DNA from: a virus
IMG/VR virus record: IMGVR_UViG_3300021957_000009
Span: 37,047-101,046 of that record
Direction: 5' to 3' (one strand)
DNA: 64,000 bases
This document shows positions 7,502 to 15,818 of the stretch, one piece after another. The notes below the pieces were generated by a model. The model saw only the letters and a program-made list of their open reading frames with translations. It had not been told where the DNA came from and made no database searches. The translations under genes and the position numbers were made by a program. Numbering within the stretch: the stretch's first letter is position 1; each line of letters opens with the position of its first letter.

Positions 7502-8348
7502 TATAAAATTCCTCCACACTTTCAATCAATAGATTGCATCTTTTTTTAATTAAATAGTTTAACACTTTCATTTTCATTGGGACTTTTTGTCCGTTAAAAG
7601 TATTTATAACCTCGCTCTGAATAGATTCTGGTATTTCGTTTAGATCTATCAATGTTTTATTTCGTTGATAGTTTCTATACTCTTCCTCTGTCATAACTTC
7701 TTTTAAGTTATCTGAATTTTCAGCCCAATGTTGTATTTTCTTTTTAGTCATTGGTGACTGTCTAATCTCATCGATGATAGCGTTATCAGGAGATAAGATG
7801 TTAGGAATACCATCACCTTTATCACCTTTACATATATGCTCAAAGCAATACGTCCTAGGATTAGGATCAGATACCATTTTCTTTTGAATTGGTGAAAACT
7901 GTTTAACGTTAGTGTATTTGTGGAGTTGAATAAAGTCCTTATCCGAAGAGATAATCATAACTGGTTCGTGTTGACCAAATTCTTGAGTTTGCATTGCGAG
8001 TGTTCCAATAACATCATCGGCCTCACAACCTTCTAAATGAATAACCTTATATGGAAGGTTTTCTCTAATTTCTTCTCTAACCAAATTTAAAATCCTAAAT
8101 ATTTCAGGCCAATCTTGATCTGATTCAGATCTATTCTTTTTACGATGAGCTTTATACAAAGGAAAATAATCTTTTCTCCATGTATTCATTCCATCGGCAC
8201 AAATTACCATTTGTCCGTATTCATTACGATATTTTTTGTTGTACATACGAATACTATTAAGGATCATATGTCGTATCATATTCTCATCATTAAGTTTCTG
8301 TACTATAATATTTGATAGCGCTATCTGGCTATAGTCAAGTAAAATCAT
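7494..8348 (-). CDS. rnh: RNase H / 5'-3' flap exonuclease
   Basis: T4 RNase H-type enzyme of the FEN-1 family, which removes RNA primers from lagging-strand fragments. Metal ligands are visible: Asp5, Asp52, the Glu109-Ala-Asp111-Asp112 cluster (EGCEADDVIGTLA) and Asp136-Lys-Asp138 (SSDKDFIQL). Length 284 is near the 305 of T4 Rnh. A helix-hairpin-like GDKGDGIPN segment follows. It acts with gp43, gp41 and the clamp encoded further along. Start codon overlaps the preceding gene by four bases. Confidence 0.92.
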   Translation of the reverse strand: MILLDYSQIALSNIIVQKLNDENMIRHMILNSIRMYNKKYRNEYGQMVICADGMNTWRKDYFPLYKAHRKKNRSESDQDWPEIFRILNLVREEIRENLPYKVIHLEGCEADDVIGTLAMQTQEFGQHEPVMIISSDKDFIQLHKYTNVKQFSPIQKKMVSDPNPRTYCFEHICKGDKGDGIPNILSPDNAIIDEIRQSPMTKKKIQHWAENSDNLKEVMTEEEYRNYQRNKTLIDLNEIPESIQSEVINTFNGQKVPMKMKVLNYLIKKRCNLLIESVEEFYNG

Positions 8349-8677
8349 TCTTTCGCTTCCATTATTTGTTCATATATTACGTCAAAGTTGTCATGTAAAA
8401 AATGACTTGCTCCGCCGTATCTCATTAACATCGAAGATATCATATTTATGATTACGAACATGTCCCTTGATTCAGGTAATGACGAATCTCTAAAATCGAT
8501 ATATTCGAATGAGCTACTATCGTTTAATAATAGCTCTTCAATCATTAACAGTATAACCTGAGAAGTATCTTTACATTCTTCAGTGAACGCTTCGTATTCT
8601 TCTCTTTCATACTCAAGCTCGTCTTCGATCTGTTGTATTCTTTCCTTAATAGGAAATTGAATTATATTGTCTTTCAT
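8345..8677 (-). CDS. conserved acidic phage protein
   Basis: A 110-residue acidic protein, first in the rnh operon, directly after a strong early-type promoter. The N-terminal half (EDELEYEREEYEAF) is a long charged helix; the C-terminal half is mixed and Met-rich. No domain recognised, but it is coupled to rnh by an ATGA overlap, so a replication or nucleotide role is plausible. Confidence 0.75.
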   Translation of the reverse strand: MKDNIIQFPIKERIQQIEDELEYEREEYEAFTEECKDTSQVILLMIEELLLNDSSSFEYIDFRDSSLPESRDMFVIINMISSMLMRYGGASHFLHDNFDVIYEQIMEAKE

Positions 8678-8685
8678 ATGTATAT

Positions 8686-8714
8686 ATTATAACACGCTTT
8701 TTAAGAAATGTACA
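8686..8714 (-). promoter_or_regulatory. early-type promoter
   Basis: Minus strand GTGTACA, 17 bp, TATAAT, with an A-tract upstream of the -35. It drives the 110-residue gene, rnh and the DUF6433-like gene. Its spacer AAAGCGTG is shared with the plus-strand promoter at 55297. Confidence 0.85.
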
Positions 8715-8722
8715 CAGTTTTT

Positions 8723-9328
8723 TTAATAATTTCCTGAGGCTAATACGATCTTACATATATGATCTAACCTTTCAACGTGCTCAAATGCTCTCCATGGGGT
8801 TTCGTCAATTGCCACAACGCCGTGGCCCTTAATACCTATAACATCAAAAAAGCAGGTTCCATCTTCCTGTAAACCTAATCTTTTAAATGTTTCATCTGCC
8901 AATTCTTGGCTTATTGGTGGAACATCTGGAACATTCTCAGCAACTCTTGAGTATCTACCAAGTTCCGGGAATAATAGTACCAGATTATTTAATTGAATTC
9001 CAGCATGCATAGCCGCTACGATATACGTTGGATGTGTGTGTAACACTACTCGAGTATCTGTTGGAATGTTTTTTTGTAAGCCCCAGTGCAAAGGCAATTC
9101 ACCTGTAGCTTTTAGGCCGGATGCGATATCAGTGAAATACATCTCTTCACAATCATCGACTTTTAATTTTTTAAACATGTCGTATTGAATGACAGGTTTT
9201 CTAATGCCCGAAGGCGTAACATAGAAGTGATCTCTATCAGCATGTCGTATAGACACGTTACCATCTCTTGTACTTATCATACCTTTATCGTATGAATGCT
9301 TCATCACTTCACATATTGTTTCTAACAT
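8723..9328 (-). CDS. class II aldolase/adducin family protein
   Basis: Zn-dependent class II aldolase fold (fuculose-1-phosphate aldolase or ribulose-5-phosphate 4-epimerase type). The metal site is complete: Glu77 (TGELPLHW), His97-Thr-His99 (HTHPT) and His169 (KGHGVVAI). N-terminal GNVSIR and TPSG segments are also typical. At 201 residues it is a full single domain. Its substrate is not predictable: it could be a sugar-phosphate aldolase, epimerase or decarboxylase. It is best seen as an auxiliary metabolic gene altering host carbon flow, or as part of sugar supply for DNA or surface modification. Confidence 0.85.
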   Translation of the reverse strand: MLETICEVMKHSYDKGMISTRDGNVSIRHADRDHFYVTPSGIRKPVIQYDMFKKLKVDDCEEMYFTDIASGLKATGELPLHWGLQKNIPTDTRVVLHTHPTYIVAAMHAGIQLNNLVLLFPELGRYSRVAENVPDVPPISQELADETFKRLGLQEDGTCFFDVIGIKGHGVVAIDETPWRAFEHVERLDHICKIVLASGNY

Positions 9329-9337
9329 AATATATCC

Positions 9338-9760
9338 TTATTTAATTTTTTTAATTGCGTTACCACCAAGTCGTATTTGAATAATACCATTATAATAATC
9401 ATCCGTCAACAACACTTCTCTATCGAATTGCTCTTTAGCTTCCATGTATGAGCATTCGCCTTTTGTTTTGCAGAGGTGCAATATCTCTCTGTAAAACGTA
9501 TCTGGACCCATCTTTTCAACATCTTCGTTTAGATGTTTATTTGATCCATAATAACTTTTCCAATCAGACTCAACTAACGTTTTCTTTCGGCGTTTTCGAG
9601 TCTTCGTTATCGGCAATGTTTTTTGACTCCAAAAAAACTTCTTGCCTATGTATTTCCGACCCGTTGCTCGATTCGTTATCATGTATACAAAGCCATACAC
9701 GTCTTTGTGATTGAACTCTTCGGGTTCCTGCCATTCTGTGCCTTGATAATGCCACGTCAT
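9338..9760 (-). CDS. GIY-YIG nuclease-like protein
   Basis: A 140-residue protein with the GIY-YIG motif as YGFVYMI (22-28) and KYIGKKFF (36 on), then a basic region and a conserved Glu in YMEAKEQFDREVL. The family cleaves DNA as homing, repair or phage segregation endonucleases (T4 Seg, EndoII). There is no DNA-binding tail, so it is a single catalytic domain, common in marine T4-like phages. It is not inserted in an intron or split gene, so a free-standing housekeeping nuclease is more likely than an active homing enzyme. AAGGA lies very close to the ATG. Confidence 0.75.
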   Translation of the reverse strand: MTWHYQGTEWQEPEEFNHKDVYGFVYMITNRATGRKYIGKKFFWSQKTLPITKTRKRRKKTLVESDWKSYYGSNKHLNEDVEKMGPDTFYREILHLCKTKGECSYMEAKEQFDREVLLTDDYYNGIIQIRLGGNAIKKIK

Positions 9761-9764
9761 ATCC

Positions 9765-9905
9765 TTATTCGTTAAAATCTAGCTCATCTAGATCTTCGTC
9801 CTGTTTCTCACCACACATTGGACAAAATAAAACTATTTCGTCGTCTTCGTGGCCTATTATACTTTTATTATAACAATAATCACAATTGACGACTGTTCGT
9901 TTCAT
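9765..9905 (-). CDS. small zinc-ribbon protein
   Basis: A 46-residue protein with two CxxC pairs (CDYC at residues 8-11 and CPMC near 28-31) and a strongly acidic tail. This is a one-domain zinc ribbon, a type seen in phage regulators and RNA-polymerase-binding peptides. It sits between the glutaredoxin and GIY-YIG genes; its stop codon lies just before the GIY-YIG start. Function unknown. Confidence 0.7.
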   Translation of the reverse strand: MKRTVVNCDYCYNKSIIGHEDDEIVLFCPMCGEKQDEDLDELDFNE

Positions 9906-9908
9906 ATT

Positions 9909-10130
9909 TTATCCTAGTAGTTGTTTTAAGTTATCGTACCCACCAATCTTTTCTTCATTTACTATAATCTGCGGAAACGTTCTTGCATTTGGAAATGTAT
10001 CTAACATTTCGTTTCTACTAAAATCTATTCCGTAATGTTTATAGGTATATTCTAAACCTTTTAGTTCACATAAATTTTTAGCCATCACACAAAACGGGCA
10101 TGGCTCTTTACCCCAAATTTCTATATTCAA
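9909..10130 (-). CDS. nrdC: glutaredoxin / thioredoxin for ribonucleotide reductase
   Basis: A 73-residue glutaredoxin with the active site CPFC (Cys11-Cys14), cis-Pro in FPQIIV and GGYDNL near the end. It supplies electrons to the class Ia ribonucleotide reductase encoded directly upstream in the same operon. The start is TTG, overlapping the preceding TGA stop, with GGAG eight bases upstream; there is no ATG before the active site. Function is well supported by sequence and context. Confidence 0.9.
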   Translation of the reverse strand: MNIEIWGKEPCPFCVMAKNLCELKGLEYTYKHYGIDFSRNEMLDTFPNARTFPQIIVNEEKIGGYDNLKQLLG

Positions 10131-10321
10131 TTCACTACTCCATTAATTGTCCAAAATGATAATAACATAAAGCCAAATACAGCAACTTGAATTACTGCAG
10201 CCCAAAATATCTGTCTCATTGGATGTATTTCTGTTAATTTTTCTATCCACGATTCACTCGGTGATAGGTTTACTACTTGTAAAACTTTTTCCGGTTTTGT
10301 AAACCATGGTACATGTATCAT
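10127..10321 (-). CDS. small membrane protein in the nrd operon
   Basis: A 64-residue protein with one strong hydrophobic segment at about residues 38-60 and a Pro-rich N-terminal part. It sits between nrdB and nrdC with four-base overlaps on both sides, so it is made together with ribonucleotide reductase. No function known; a membrane anchor for the reductase complex is only speculation. Confidence 0.7.
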   Translation of the reverse strand: MIHVPWFTKPEKVLQVVNLSPSESWIEKLTEIHPMRQIFWAAVIQVAVFGFMLLSFWTINGVVN

Positions 10322-11391
10322 AGACTTAAACCGGCTAATGCGTTACTATCTATATCCTGCTTTACGCCACCGATTACATATGAACTAATTTCAGTTTCTT
10401 GTGGAGCAACTTGTACGTTACCTCCGCCAATCCATTTTTCAGTCCATGGTAATGGATTTGCCTGTGGAGTTACATAAGGGCAAGGTAATCCAATTGCTCT
10501 CATTCTTTTACAACCAATCCACTCGATATAATCACTTAATATCTTCTCATTTAGTCCAATCATTGAACCGTTCTGAAATAGATATTTAGCCCATTCTTTT
10601 TCTTGATTAATTACCTCTTCATATAAAGCAATTGATTCTGCTTCTAATTCTTTTGCAATCTTTTCAAAATCTTTATCTTCTTTCTTAAGAAGTTTTAGCA
10701 TAGTAGTAGTTGATGCTAAGTGTACATTTTCGTCACGAGCAATCAATTTAATAATCTTCGCATTACCTTCCATCTTTTTAAGTTCAGCAAATGCCCATGA
10801 ACACGCAAATGATACATAGAATCTTACACCTTCTAATGCATTAGCACTCATCATAGCCATCCAAATTGCTCGCTTATGATCCATTTTATTTGTCGGACCA
10901 TGATTCGCATCAATCAAATCATCATAGTATTTACCAATAGACTTACCACAATCCATAATATTCTTTTGTGATAATAAATCATCAAATACAAAAGATGGAT
11001 CTGGATAGATATTACGAATAATATGTGTGTATGATCTACTGTGAATTGTTTCAGAGAATGACCAGGTTTCAATCCAGTTCTCTACTTCAGGTAGTGATAC
11101 TATAGGTAGAAATGCTAAGTTAGGCGCACGTCCTTGCACACTATCAAGTAGAATTTGTCTTTTTAAATTGCTCGTAAAAATGTGTTGTTCATTTTCTGTA
11201 AGAGCATTAAAATCCTTTTTGTCTTTTGATACATCAACTTCTTCAGGTCTCCAAAAGAAACCTAATTGTTTATCTGTGATTTTATCCATCTGTGGATATT
11301 TTACTTCATCATATCGCTGAATATCAACCGCTTCATCAAGAAACATATTTTTCAGTAAGTGCGATTTTTTATTCTTCTTCAATACAGCCAT
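10318..11391 (-). CDS. nrdB: ribonucleoside-diphosphate reductase beta subunit, class Ia
   Basis: Makes the tyrosyl radical used by NrdA to reduce ribonucleotides. Di-iron and radical residues are visible: Asp83, Glu114 and His117 with Tyr121 in SETIHSRSYTH, and the second-half RDENVH motif. Length 357 matches class Ia beta subunits (E. coli 376). It forms an operon with nrdA, a small gene, a membrane protein and the glutaredoxin, all under the nrd promoter at 13883. Confidence 0.96.
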   Translation of the reverse strand: MAVLKKNKKSHLLKNMFLDEAVDIQRYDEVKYPQMDKITDKQLGFFWRPEEVDVSKDKKDFNALTENEQHIFTSNLKRQILLDSVQGRAPNLAFLPIVSLPEVENWIETWSFSETIHSRSYTHIIRNIYPDPSFVFDDLLSQKNIMDCGKSIGKYYDDLIDANHGPTNKMDHKRAIWMAMMSANALEGVRFYVSFACSWAFAELKKMEGNAKIIKLIARDENVHLASTTTMLKLLKKEDKDFEKIAKELEAESIALYEEVINQEKEWAKYLFQNGSMIGLNEKILSDYIEWIGCKRMRAIGLPCPYVTPQANPLPWTEKWIGGGNVQVAPQETEISSYVIGGVKQDIDSNALAGLSL

Positions 11392-11542
11392 TCATTTTTC
11401 CTTGTTTTCTAAATCGTTTATTATAACCTTTCTTAATACTCTTTGTAACACCAGGGCTCGTCAAGTACTTATACCACTTTCTTGCCGGAGTAAGAGCATC
11501 AAACTCGTCACCGCCTTTTAAAGGTATTCTTTTTTTCTTCAT
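11369..11542 (-). CDS. small basic conserved protein between nrdA and nrdB
   Basis: A 57-residue basic protein, MKKKRIPLKGGDEFDALT..RKWY.Y. The IPLKGG(D/S)E(F/Y)DALT opening is one I recognise from other phages. The ATG overlaps the nrdA stop (ATGA) and its 3' end overlaps the nrdB start by 23 bases. It fills what would otherwise be a 147-base gap in the operon. Function unknown. Confidence 0.7.
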   Translation of the reverse strand: MKKKRIPLKGGDEFDALTPARKWYKYLTSPGVTKSIKKGYNKRFRKQGKMNGCIEEE

Positions 11543-13854
11543 ATCTTACATGATTCACAATCATCTTCGTCCTCGTATTGTGAACTCTCTCCGTCATATG
11601 CGTGATGTGTTGTTTCGTCGACCATTTCTCCAGCACCATCAAAAGTGTTAAAGTAGTACAACTGCTTTAGACCGTATTTGTAAGACGTTACAAGATCAGT
11701 CAACATTACAGACATTGGTATCTTATTATCCTCATAGTGTTCTGGATTATAAGAAGTATTTACACTAATGCCTTGATCTATGTATTTTTGGAGAATAGCA
11801 CAGATCTTAAGATAACCATCAGGAGATTTTTGATCCCACAATAAGTCATACTTATTTTTTAAGTGATGATAGCCAGGAACAACCTGTGCCATCACACCAT
11901 CTTTCGACTGTTTGTAACTAACTAATGCTCGAGGTGGTTCAATACCATTCGTGCTATTAGAAATTTGAGCGCTTGTTTCCGCTGGCATAAGTGCCATGAG
12001 TGTGGAATTTCGAGTACCTGTTTCTTTGAGTTTCTCACGAAGCTCGTTCCACGGTAGTCTTTCCGTATGCTCTATTAAATTATCTAGCTCTCGTTTATAT
12101 GTATCAATTGGGAGAACTCCACCGGCATATTTTGTATCATTTTTTAAGTTTATTTCACCTTTTTCTACTGCTAATTTCTGTGAAGCTTCGATTAAGTAAT
12201 ATGACCATGCCTCTGCATATTCATCTACTGTTTCAAAGGCTCCTTCGTCATATTTAAGACCACGTTTGGCCAAAAAGTATGCTAGGTTAATAATACCAAT
12301 ACCCAGCGGTCTACGATTCATAGTCCCAACTTCAGCTGCGCGTACAGGGTAAGACTGATAATCAAGCAACTCATCCAAAGCACGAACAGAAAGATCGCAA
12401 TATTTTTTAAAGTCTTTGGGTTCATTGATTAATCCCCAATTGATTGCTGATAGTGTACATAGAGATATTTCACCTTCATCTGGATTGTCTGATAATGGAC
12501 TTGTTGGTAGATCAATTTCACAACATAGATTGCTCATACGTATTGGAGCTTTTTTTGCAATAAAAGAACCGTGATCATTTGCATGATCTACATTCATAGT
12601 ATATATTCGGCCTGTATCTTTTCGTTGTTGCATTAGAGTTGAGAATACTTCTGTTGCTGGTAAAGTCTTTTTACGAACAGAATATGCCCTTTCATATTTT
12701 TCATACAGTTCTCTAAATTTATCTTGATCGTCAAAGAACGACTCATATAACCCTGGAACATCATTAGGATCAAAGAAGGTTATATTACCACCAGTCAACA
12801 GTCTTTCATACATCAGCTTATTTAGCTGGAATGCATAGTCCATATGGCGAACACGATTTTCTTCAATGCCTTTATTGTTTTTAAGTACTACTAGATCTTC
12901 AAATTCATAATGCCATATAGGTAGATATACTGTTGCTGCACCACCGCGGACACCACCTTGTGAACAAGATTTTACCGCAGCTTGGAAATATTTTAAGAAT
13001 GGTATTAATCCAGTATGTACAACTGAACCATCACCAACTCTTGCGCCCTCGCCACGAATAGATCCAACTCCAATACCAATACCAGCTTTTTTACTAATAT
13101 ATTTTACGATGGAAGTTGCAGTAGCATTAATAGAATCGAGACTATCGCCAGATTCGATAAGCACACAACTTGAAAACTGACGGGTTGGAGTACGTACTCC
13201 TGCCATAATTGGTGTAGGTAACGAGATATAGAATAAAGAAATTGCATCATAATAGTCCTTCACGTATTTCATACGAGTTTCTGGTGGGTAATTAGAAAAC
13301 AGCGTTGCAGATATCATCATGTACAATATCTGAGGAGTTTCGTAATGTTGCTTTGTTTTACGATCTTGTACTAAGTACTTACCTCTAAACTGTTCCATGC
13401 CAGCATAAGTGAAGGTATCATCACGATCGTGTTTAATATATGCATCTAGCTCGTCAATTTCATCGCGGTTATATAACTTCATGATATTGCCGTCATAAAC
13501 TTCTCTATCGACATTATCGATAATAACACGAGCTAATGAATGCGGTTTAAAATCACCATATACTTCTTTACGAAGCTTATATGAAACTAATCGAGCTGCT
13601 ACAAATTGGTAATTAGGAGTGTGCTCAGAGATTAATTCTGCCGCTGATTTAATAAGAAGCTCATGTATATCATAAGCAGGTATTTTGTCGTACAGTTGTA
13701 TATTCGCTTTAAGCTCGATCTCAGAGATTGATACTCCGGATATATCGGCTGTGGCCCATTCTAAAACTTTGTGTACTTTCTCTAAGTCAAAGTCTTGTGA
13801 TGTTCCGTCGCGCTTGGTTACGTGCATCGTCATAAGTGGTTGTCCATCATTCAT
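11539..13854 (-). CDS. nrdA: ribonucleoside-diphosphate reductase alpha subunit, class Ia
   Basis: Catalytic subunit converting NDPs to dNDPs. It has the N-terminal ATP cone (VTKRDGTSQDF...LEWA), active-site cysteines (SSCVL and SNLCCEI segments), the radical-transfer Tyr pair region near the C-terminus (LYYFNT), and a C-terminal CxxC (ESCKI) that passes electrons from glutaredoxin. Length 771 is normal. With an intact ATP cone the enzyme may be subject to overall activity control. The first ATG has no obvious ribosome site, and an ATG seven codons later is an alternative start. Confidence 0.96.
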   Translation of the reverse strand: MNDGQPLMTMHVTKRDGTSQDFDLEKVHKVLEWATADISGVSISEIELKANIQLYDKIPAYDIHELLIKSAAELISEHTPNYQFVAARLVSYKLRKEVYGDFKPHSLARVIIDNVDREVYDGNIMKLYNRDEIDELDAYIKHDRDDTFTYAGMEQFRGKYLVQDRKTKQHYETPQILYMMISATLFSNYPPETRMKYVKDYYDAISLFYISLPTPIMAGVRTPTRQFSSCVLIESGDSLDSINATATSIVKYISKKAGIGIGVGSIRGEGARVGDGSVVHTGLIPFLKYFQAAVKSCSQGGVRGGAATVYLPIWHYEFEDLVVLKNNKGIEENRVRHMDYAFQLNKLMYERLLTGGNITFFDPNDVPGLYESFFDDQDKFRELYEKYERAYSVRKKTLPATEVFSTLMQQRKDTGRIYTMNVDHANDHGSFIAKKAPIRMSNLCCEIDLPTSPLSDNPDEGEISLCTLSAINWGLINEPKDFKKYCDLSVRALDELLDYQSYPVRAAEVGTMNRRPLGIGIINLAYFLAKRGLKYDEGAFETVDEYAEAWSYYLIEASQKLAVEKGEINLKNDTKYAGGVLPIDTYKRELDNLIEHTERLPWNELREKLKETGTRNSTLMALMPAETSAQISNSTNGIEPPRALVSYKQSKDGVMAQVVPGYHHLKNKYDLLWDQKSPDGYLKICAILQKYIDQGISVNTSYNPEHYEDNKIPMSVMLTDLVTSYKYGLKQLYYFNTFDGAGEMVDETTHHAYDGESSQYEDEDDCESCKI

Positions 13855-13882
13855 AGTCAGTTAATTAATTAATAATATATAT

Positions 13883-13911
13883 ATTATAACACAAAACCTA
13901 GGTTTTGTACA
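13883..13911 (-). promoter_or_regulatory. nrd operon promoter
   Basis: Minus strand ATGTACA, 17 bp, TATAAT. It lies 28 bases before nrdA and is the only promoter seen upstream of the nrdA-nrdB-nrdC block. Its spacer is occupied by a perfect palindrome. Confidence 0.85.
13891..13908. promoter_or_regulatory. 18-bp perfect palindrome, candidate operator
   Basis: ACAAAACCTAGGTTTTGT is identical on both strands and lies between the -10 and -35 of the nrd promoter, overlapping the first bases of the -35. No other promoter of this class in the window has such symmetry. This placement would block RNA polymerase if a dimeric regulator bound. Confidence 0.55.
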
Positions 13912-13914
13912 TGG

Positions 13915-14232
13915 TTATTTTTTCTTTTTTTCGAGTTTCTCGATTCGTGCGATGAGTTCTGGGTATACTTCGAACTCGTGTAGTTCCTTGCAAGGATGTG
14001 AACACTTTTCAACTTCATCTAATCTCTGCGCAGCAAGGGGATACTGCTTTCTAAACTTAGCGTCTTTCTTAGCAAGTTCAAGGTCGTACTTTTCTGCAAA
14101 GTGTTGCATAAATCTGTCTACTTGTTTTTGAAACCAAATGCCGCCAGTTGTGCCCTGAAACCAGTTATAGAATGATGATCCTATAACTGAACTAAGAATA
14201 GATTTTAATGATAGTATGAGTAGAAAGTACAT
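13915..14232 (-). CDS. hypothetical protein with N-terminal membrane segment
   Basis: A 105-residue protein. The first 20 residues are hydrophobic (MYFLLILSLKSILSSVIGSS), forming a membrane anchor or uncleaved signal; the rest is charged and helical with a short KKKK tail. It follows the lipase gene and ends just before the nrd promoter, in the lysis-like cluster with the spanin pair. A lysis-related role is possible from position only. Confidence 0.65.
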   Translation of the reverse strand: MYFLLILSLKSILSSVIGSSFYNWFQGTTGGIWFQKQVDRFMQHFAEKYDLELAKKDAKFRKQYPLAAQRLDEVEKCSHPCKELHEFEVYPELIARIEKLEKKKK

Positions 14233-14984
14233 TACTTTTCCTTAGCAAGCTTTTTAATAGCTTTAACGTAGTTAGGCATTCCATGATCTACAACTCCATC
14301 AAAGAATTTCCATCTTTTCCAAGAGTTAAGAATACCATAGAATGTATCAGTCCAAGTTGGCTTAAGTTGCTTATCACCAAATCTATTAAAGTAAATCATT
14401 TGACCGTGATGTCTAAATCCTAACCATGCAGGTGGGATTCTACATACGATATCGTTATTATTCATAAATCTATAATGATCTGCATTTATGTTTTTGATGA
14501 AGTGTTTACCACCGACTCTTGGTGAACCGAATGTAAATAACTCTTCTGGAGTATAACGAGTTGTAGCAATAGTGGCCATAGCTGCACCTAAAGAATGTCC
14601 AGTAAAGTATACGTCTTTTCTTACTTTTAACTGGTCATTATGATCAAGTTCTTTTACAATGTCCATCCATACGTCATCGACTTCTTCTTGGAATCCACCG
14701 TGAACTTTACCACCGGCTTTTGCAGTGTTTTTAATCACCTTTAAATCTGCTAATACATCATTTAGCTTAGAAGGTTCTGTTCCTCTAAAAGCAAACCATA
14801 GATCATTTCTATCCTTTGCGATGAGTACTTCAGCACCATCTCTACTAATAATTTTACCTGACGCAAATCCTAATTTTTTACAGGCAGTGTCAGCCGGCTT
14901 AGGATTCATATAGGCAATTGCTGATAGCTTTGCTGCTACTTCTGCTCTTTCCCATACCGTCATATCATCTTTCATTCTACTCAT
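14232..14984 (-). CDS. class 3 (fungal-type) lipase
   Basis: Alpha/beta hydrolase of the lipase class 3 family. The nucleophile elbow GHSLGAA (Ser about residue 131), the oxyanion-region FRGTE, and FGSPRVGG containing strand 6 are clear. Catalytic Asp (NNNDIVCRIPP) and His (DHGMPNYV or HHG) candidates follow in the right order. No signal peptide is seen, so it would act inside the cell until lysis. The ATG at 14984 overlaps the stop of the lipoprotein gene and has GGAG upstream; an earlier start at 15029 is less likely. Probable substrate: membrane lipids; role in lysis or lipid turnover is inferred. Confidence 0.83.
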   Translation of the reverse strand: MSRMKDDMTVWERAEVAAKLSAIAYMNPKPADTACKKLGFASGKIISRDGAEVLIAKDRNDLWFAFRGTEPSKLNDVLADLKVIKNTAKAGGKVHGGFQEEVDDVWMDIVKELDHNDQLKVRKDVYFTGHSLGAAMATIATTRYTPEELFTFGSPRVGGKHFIKNINADHYRFMNNNDIVCRIPPAWLGFRHHGQMIYFNRFGDKQLKPTWTDTFYGILNSWKRWKFFDGVVDHGMPNYVKAIKKLAKEK

Positions 14985-15471
14985 TTTCTTTCTCCACTTT
15001 AATTTCCACTGCTCCGCCATCTTCATCATTTATTGTCACGTTCCTATAGTAAACTATCACCTCACCGAGCTGATTAATATATCTTTTTATTTCTTGCGTA
15101 TTATAAGACATTAGCTCATAATCAGCAACACTCATGGCAACAAAAACAATATCGCCTCCGTGTTTCTTTTTAATATCATCGATAAATCTATCGAGATATG
15201 TATACCCTTCAGGGTACAAATCTTCTCTACCTAATTTACAGTTTGATTTTTTAGTTTCAGGATCCTTAAGACAATTCTCAATTATTTTTGTATCTGAAAC
15301 TACATACCATTTAGGTTCTTTTAAATCAATTGCTCTTGGCATCACAGGCTGAACAATATCTATTTTTACTGGTTTTGTTATAATCTCAACTTCTCTTGGA
15401 GCCTGCTGTAATAGACTACAACCACTAATCGTTAAGAGAGCTAATACGCTGACTATCTGCTTCAATCGCAT
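14977..15471 (-). CDS. outer-membrane lipoprotein, candidate o-spanin (Rz1-like)
   Basis: A 164-residue protein with a lipoprotein signal: basic start, hydrophobic stretch and a lipobox LTISGC with Cys18. Its start lies inside the end of the gene for a membrane-anchored coiled-coil protein, as in Rz/Rz1 pairs. The mature part, with a PEGYTYLDRFIDDI.KKHGGDIVFVAMSV segment, is longer than typical Rz1. GGAGG precedes the ATG. Lipoprotein export is well supported; the spanin role rests on gene arrangement. It could instead be another late phage lipoprotein. Confidence 0.65.
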   Translation of the reverse strand: MRLKQIVSVLALLTISGCSLLQQAPREVEIITKPVKIDIVQPVMPRAIDLKEPKWYVVSDTKIIENCLKDPETKKSNCKLGREDLYPEGYTYLDRFIDDIKKKHGGDIVFVAMSVADYELMSYNTQEIKRYINQLGEVIVYYRNVTINDEDGGAVEIKVEKENE

Positions 15472-15817
15472 CAAAGACCTCCTTCGTTTGAGCGTTTGCT
15501 CGGGTTTCTATCATACCAGGTTTTGCACTAGCAAGTTTAGCAATATTATGTCTTCTAAATATATCTAGATAATCTGCCATTTGTGTTTCGTATTGTTGAT
15601 TTTGTACTTGTAAACCACTCAAGGCTTGAGTGGTTTGTGCTAGGTTATTTTGAACTGCTTCAATAGTAGCTTTTTGTTCTTGATCTCTTAGATCTTGCGC
15701 TAAGATAACTTTAGTTTGTTCTTCGAGTTTGTTTTTCATAGGAACAACTGAGAACTGATAATACATCATTCCGGATAAACCCATAGCAACAATAATTCCA
15801 ATCAACAATTTACTCAT
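15425..15817 (-). CDS. membrane coiled-coil protein, candidate i-spanin (Rz-like)
   Basis: A 130-residue protein with one N-terminal membrane helix (residues 3-21) and a long periplasmic coiled coil rich in Gln and Glu (about 25-90), the plan of Rz-type inner-membrane spanins. The downstream lipoprotein gene starts inside its 3' end (47-base overlap). Spanin pairs fuse inner and outer membranes in the last step of lysis in Gram-negative hosts. No sequence match is claimed, only architecture and context. Confidence 0.65.
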   Translation of the reverse strand: MSKLLIGIIVAMGLSGMMYYQFSVVPMKNKLEEQTKVILAQDLRDQEQKATIEAVQNNLAQTTQALSGLQVQNQQYETQMADYLDIFRRHNIAKLASAKPGMIETRANAQTKEVFDAIEADSQRISSLND

Positions 15818-15818
15818 A

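Noticed and set aside
9338-9760. Active homing endonuclease or group I intron
   Set aside because: The GIY-YIG gene is free-standing in an operon, no host gene here is split, and no intron-like structure was seen around it.
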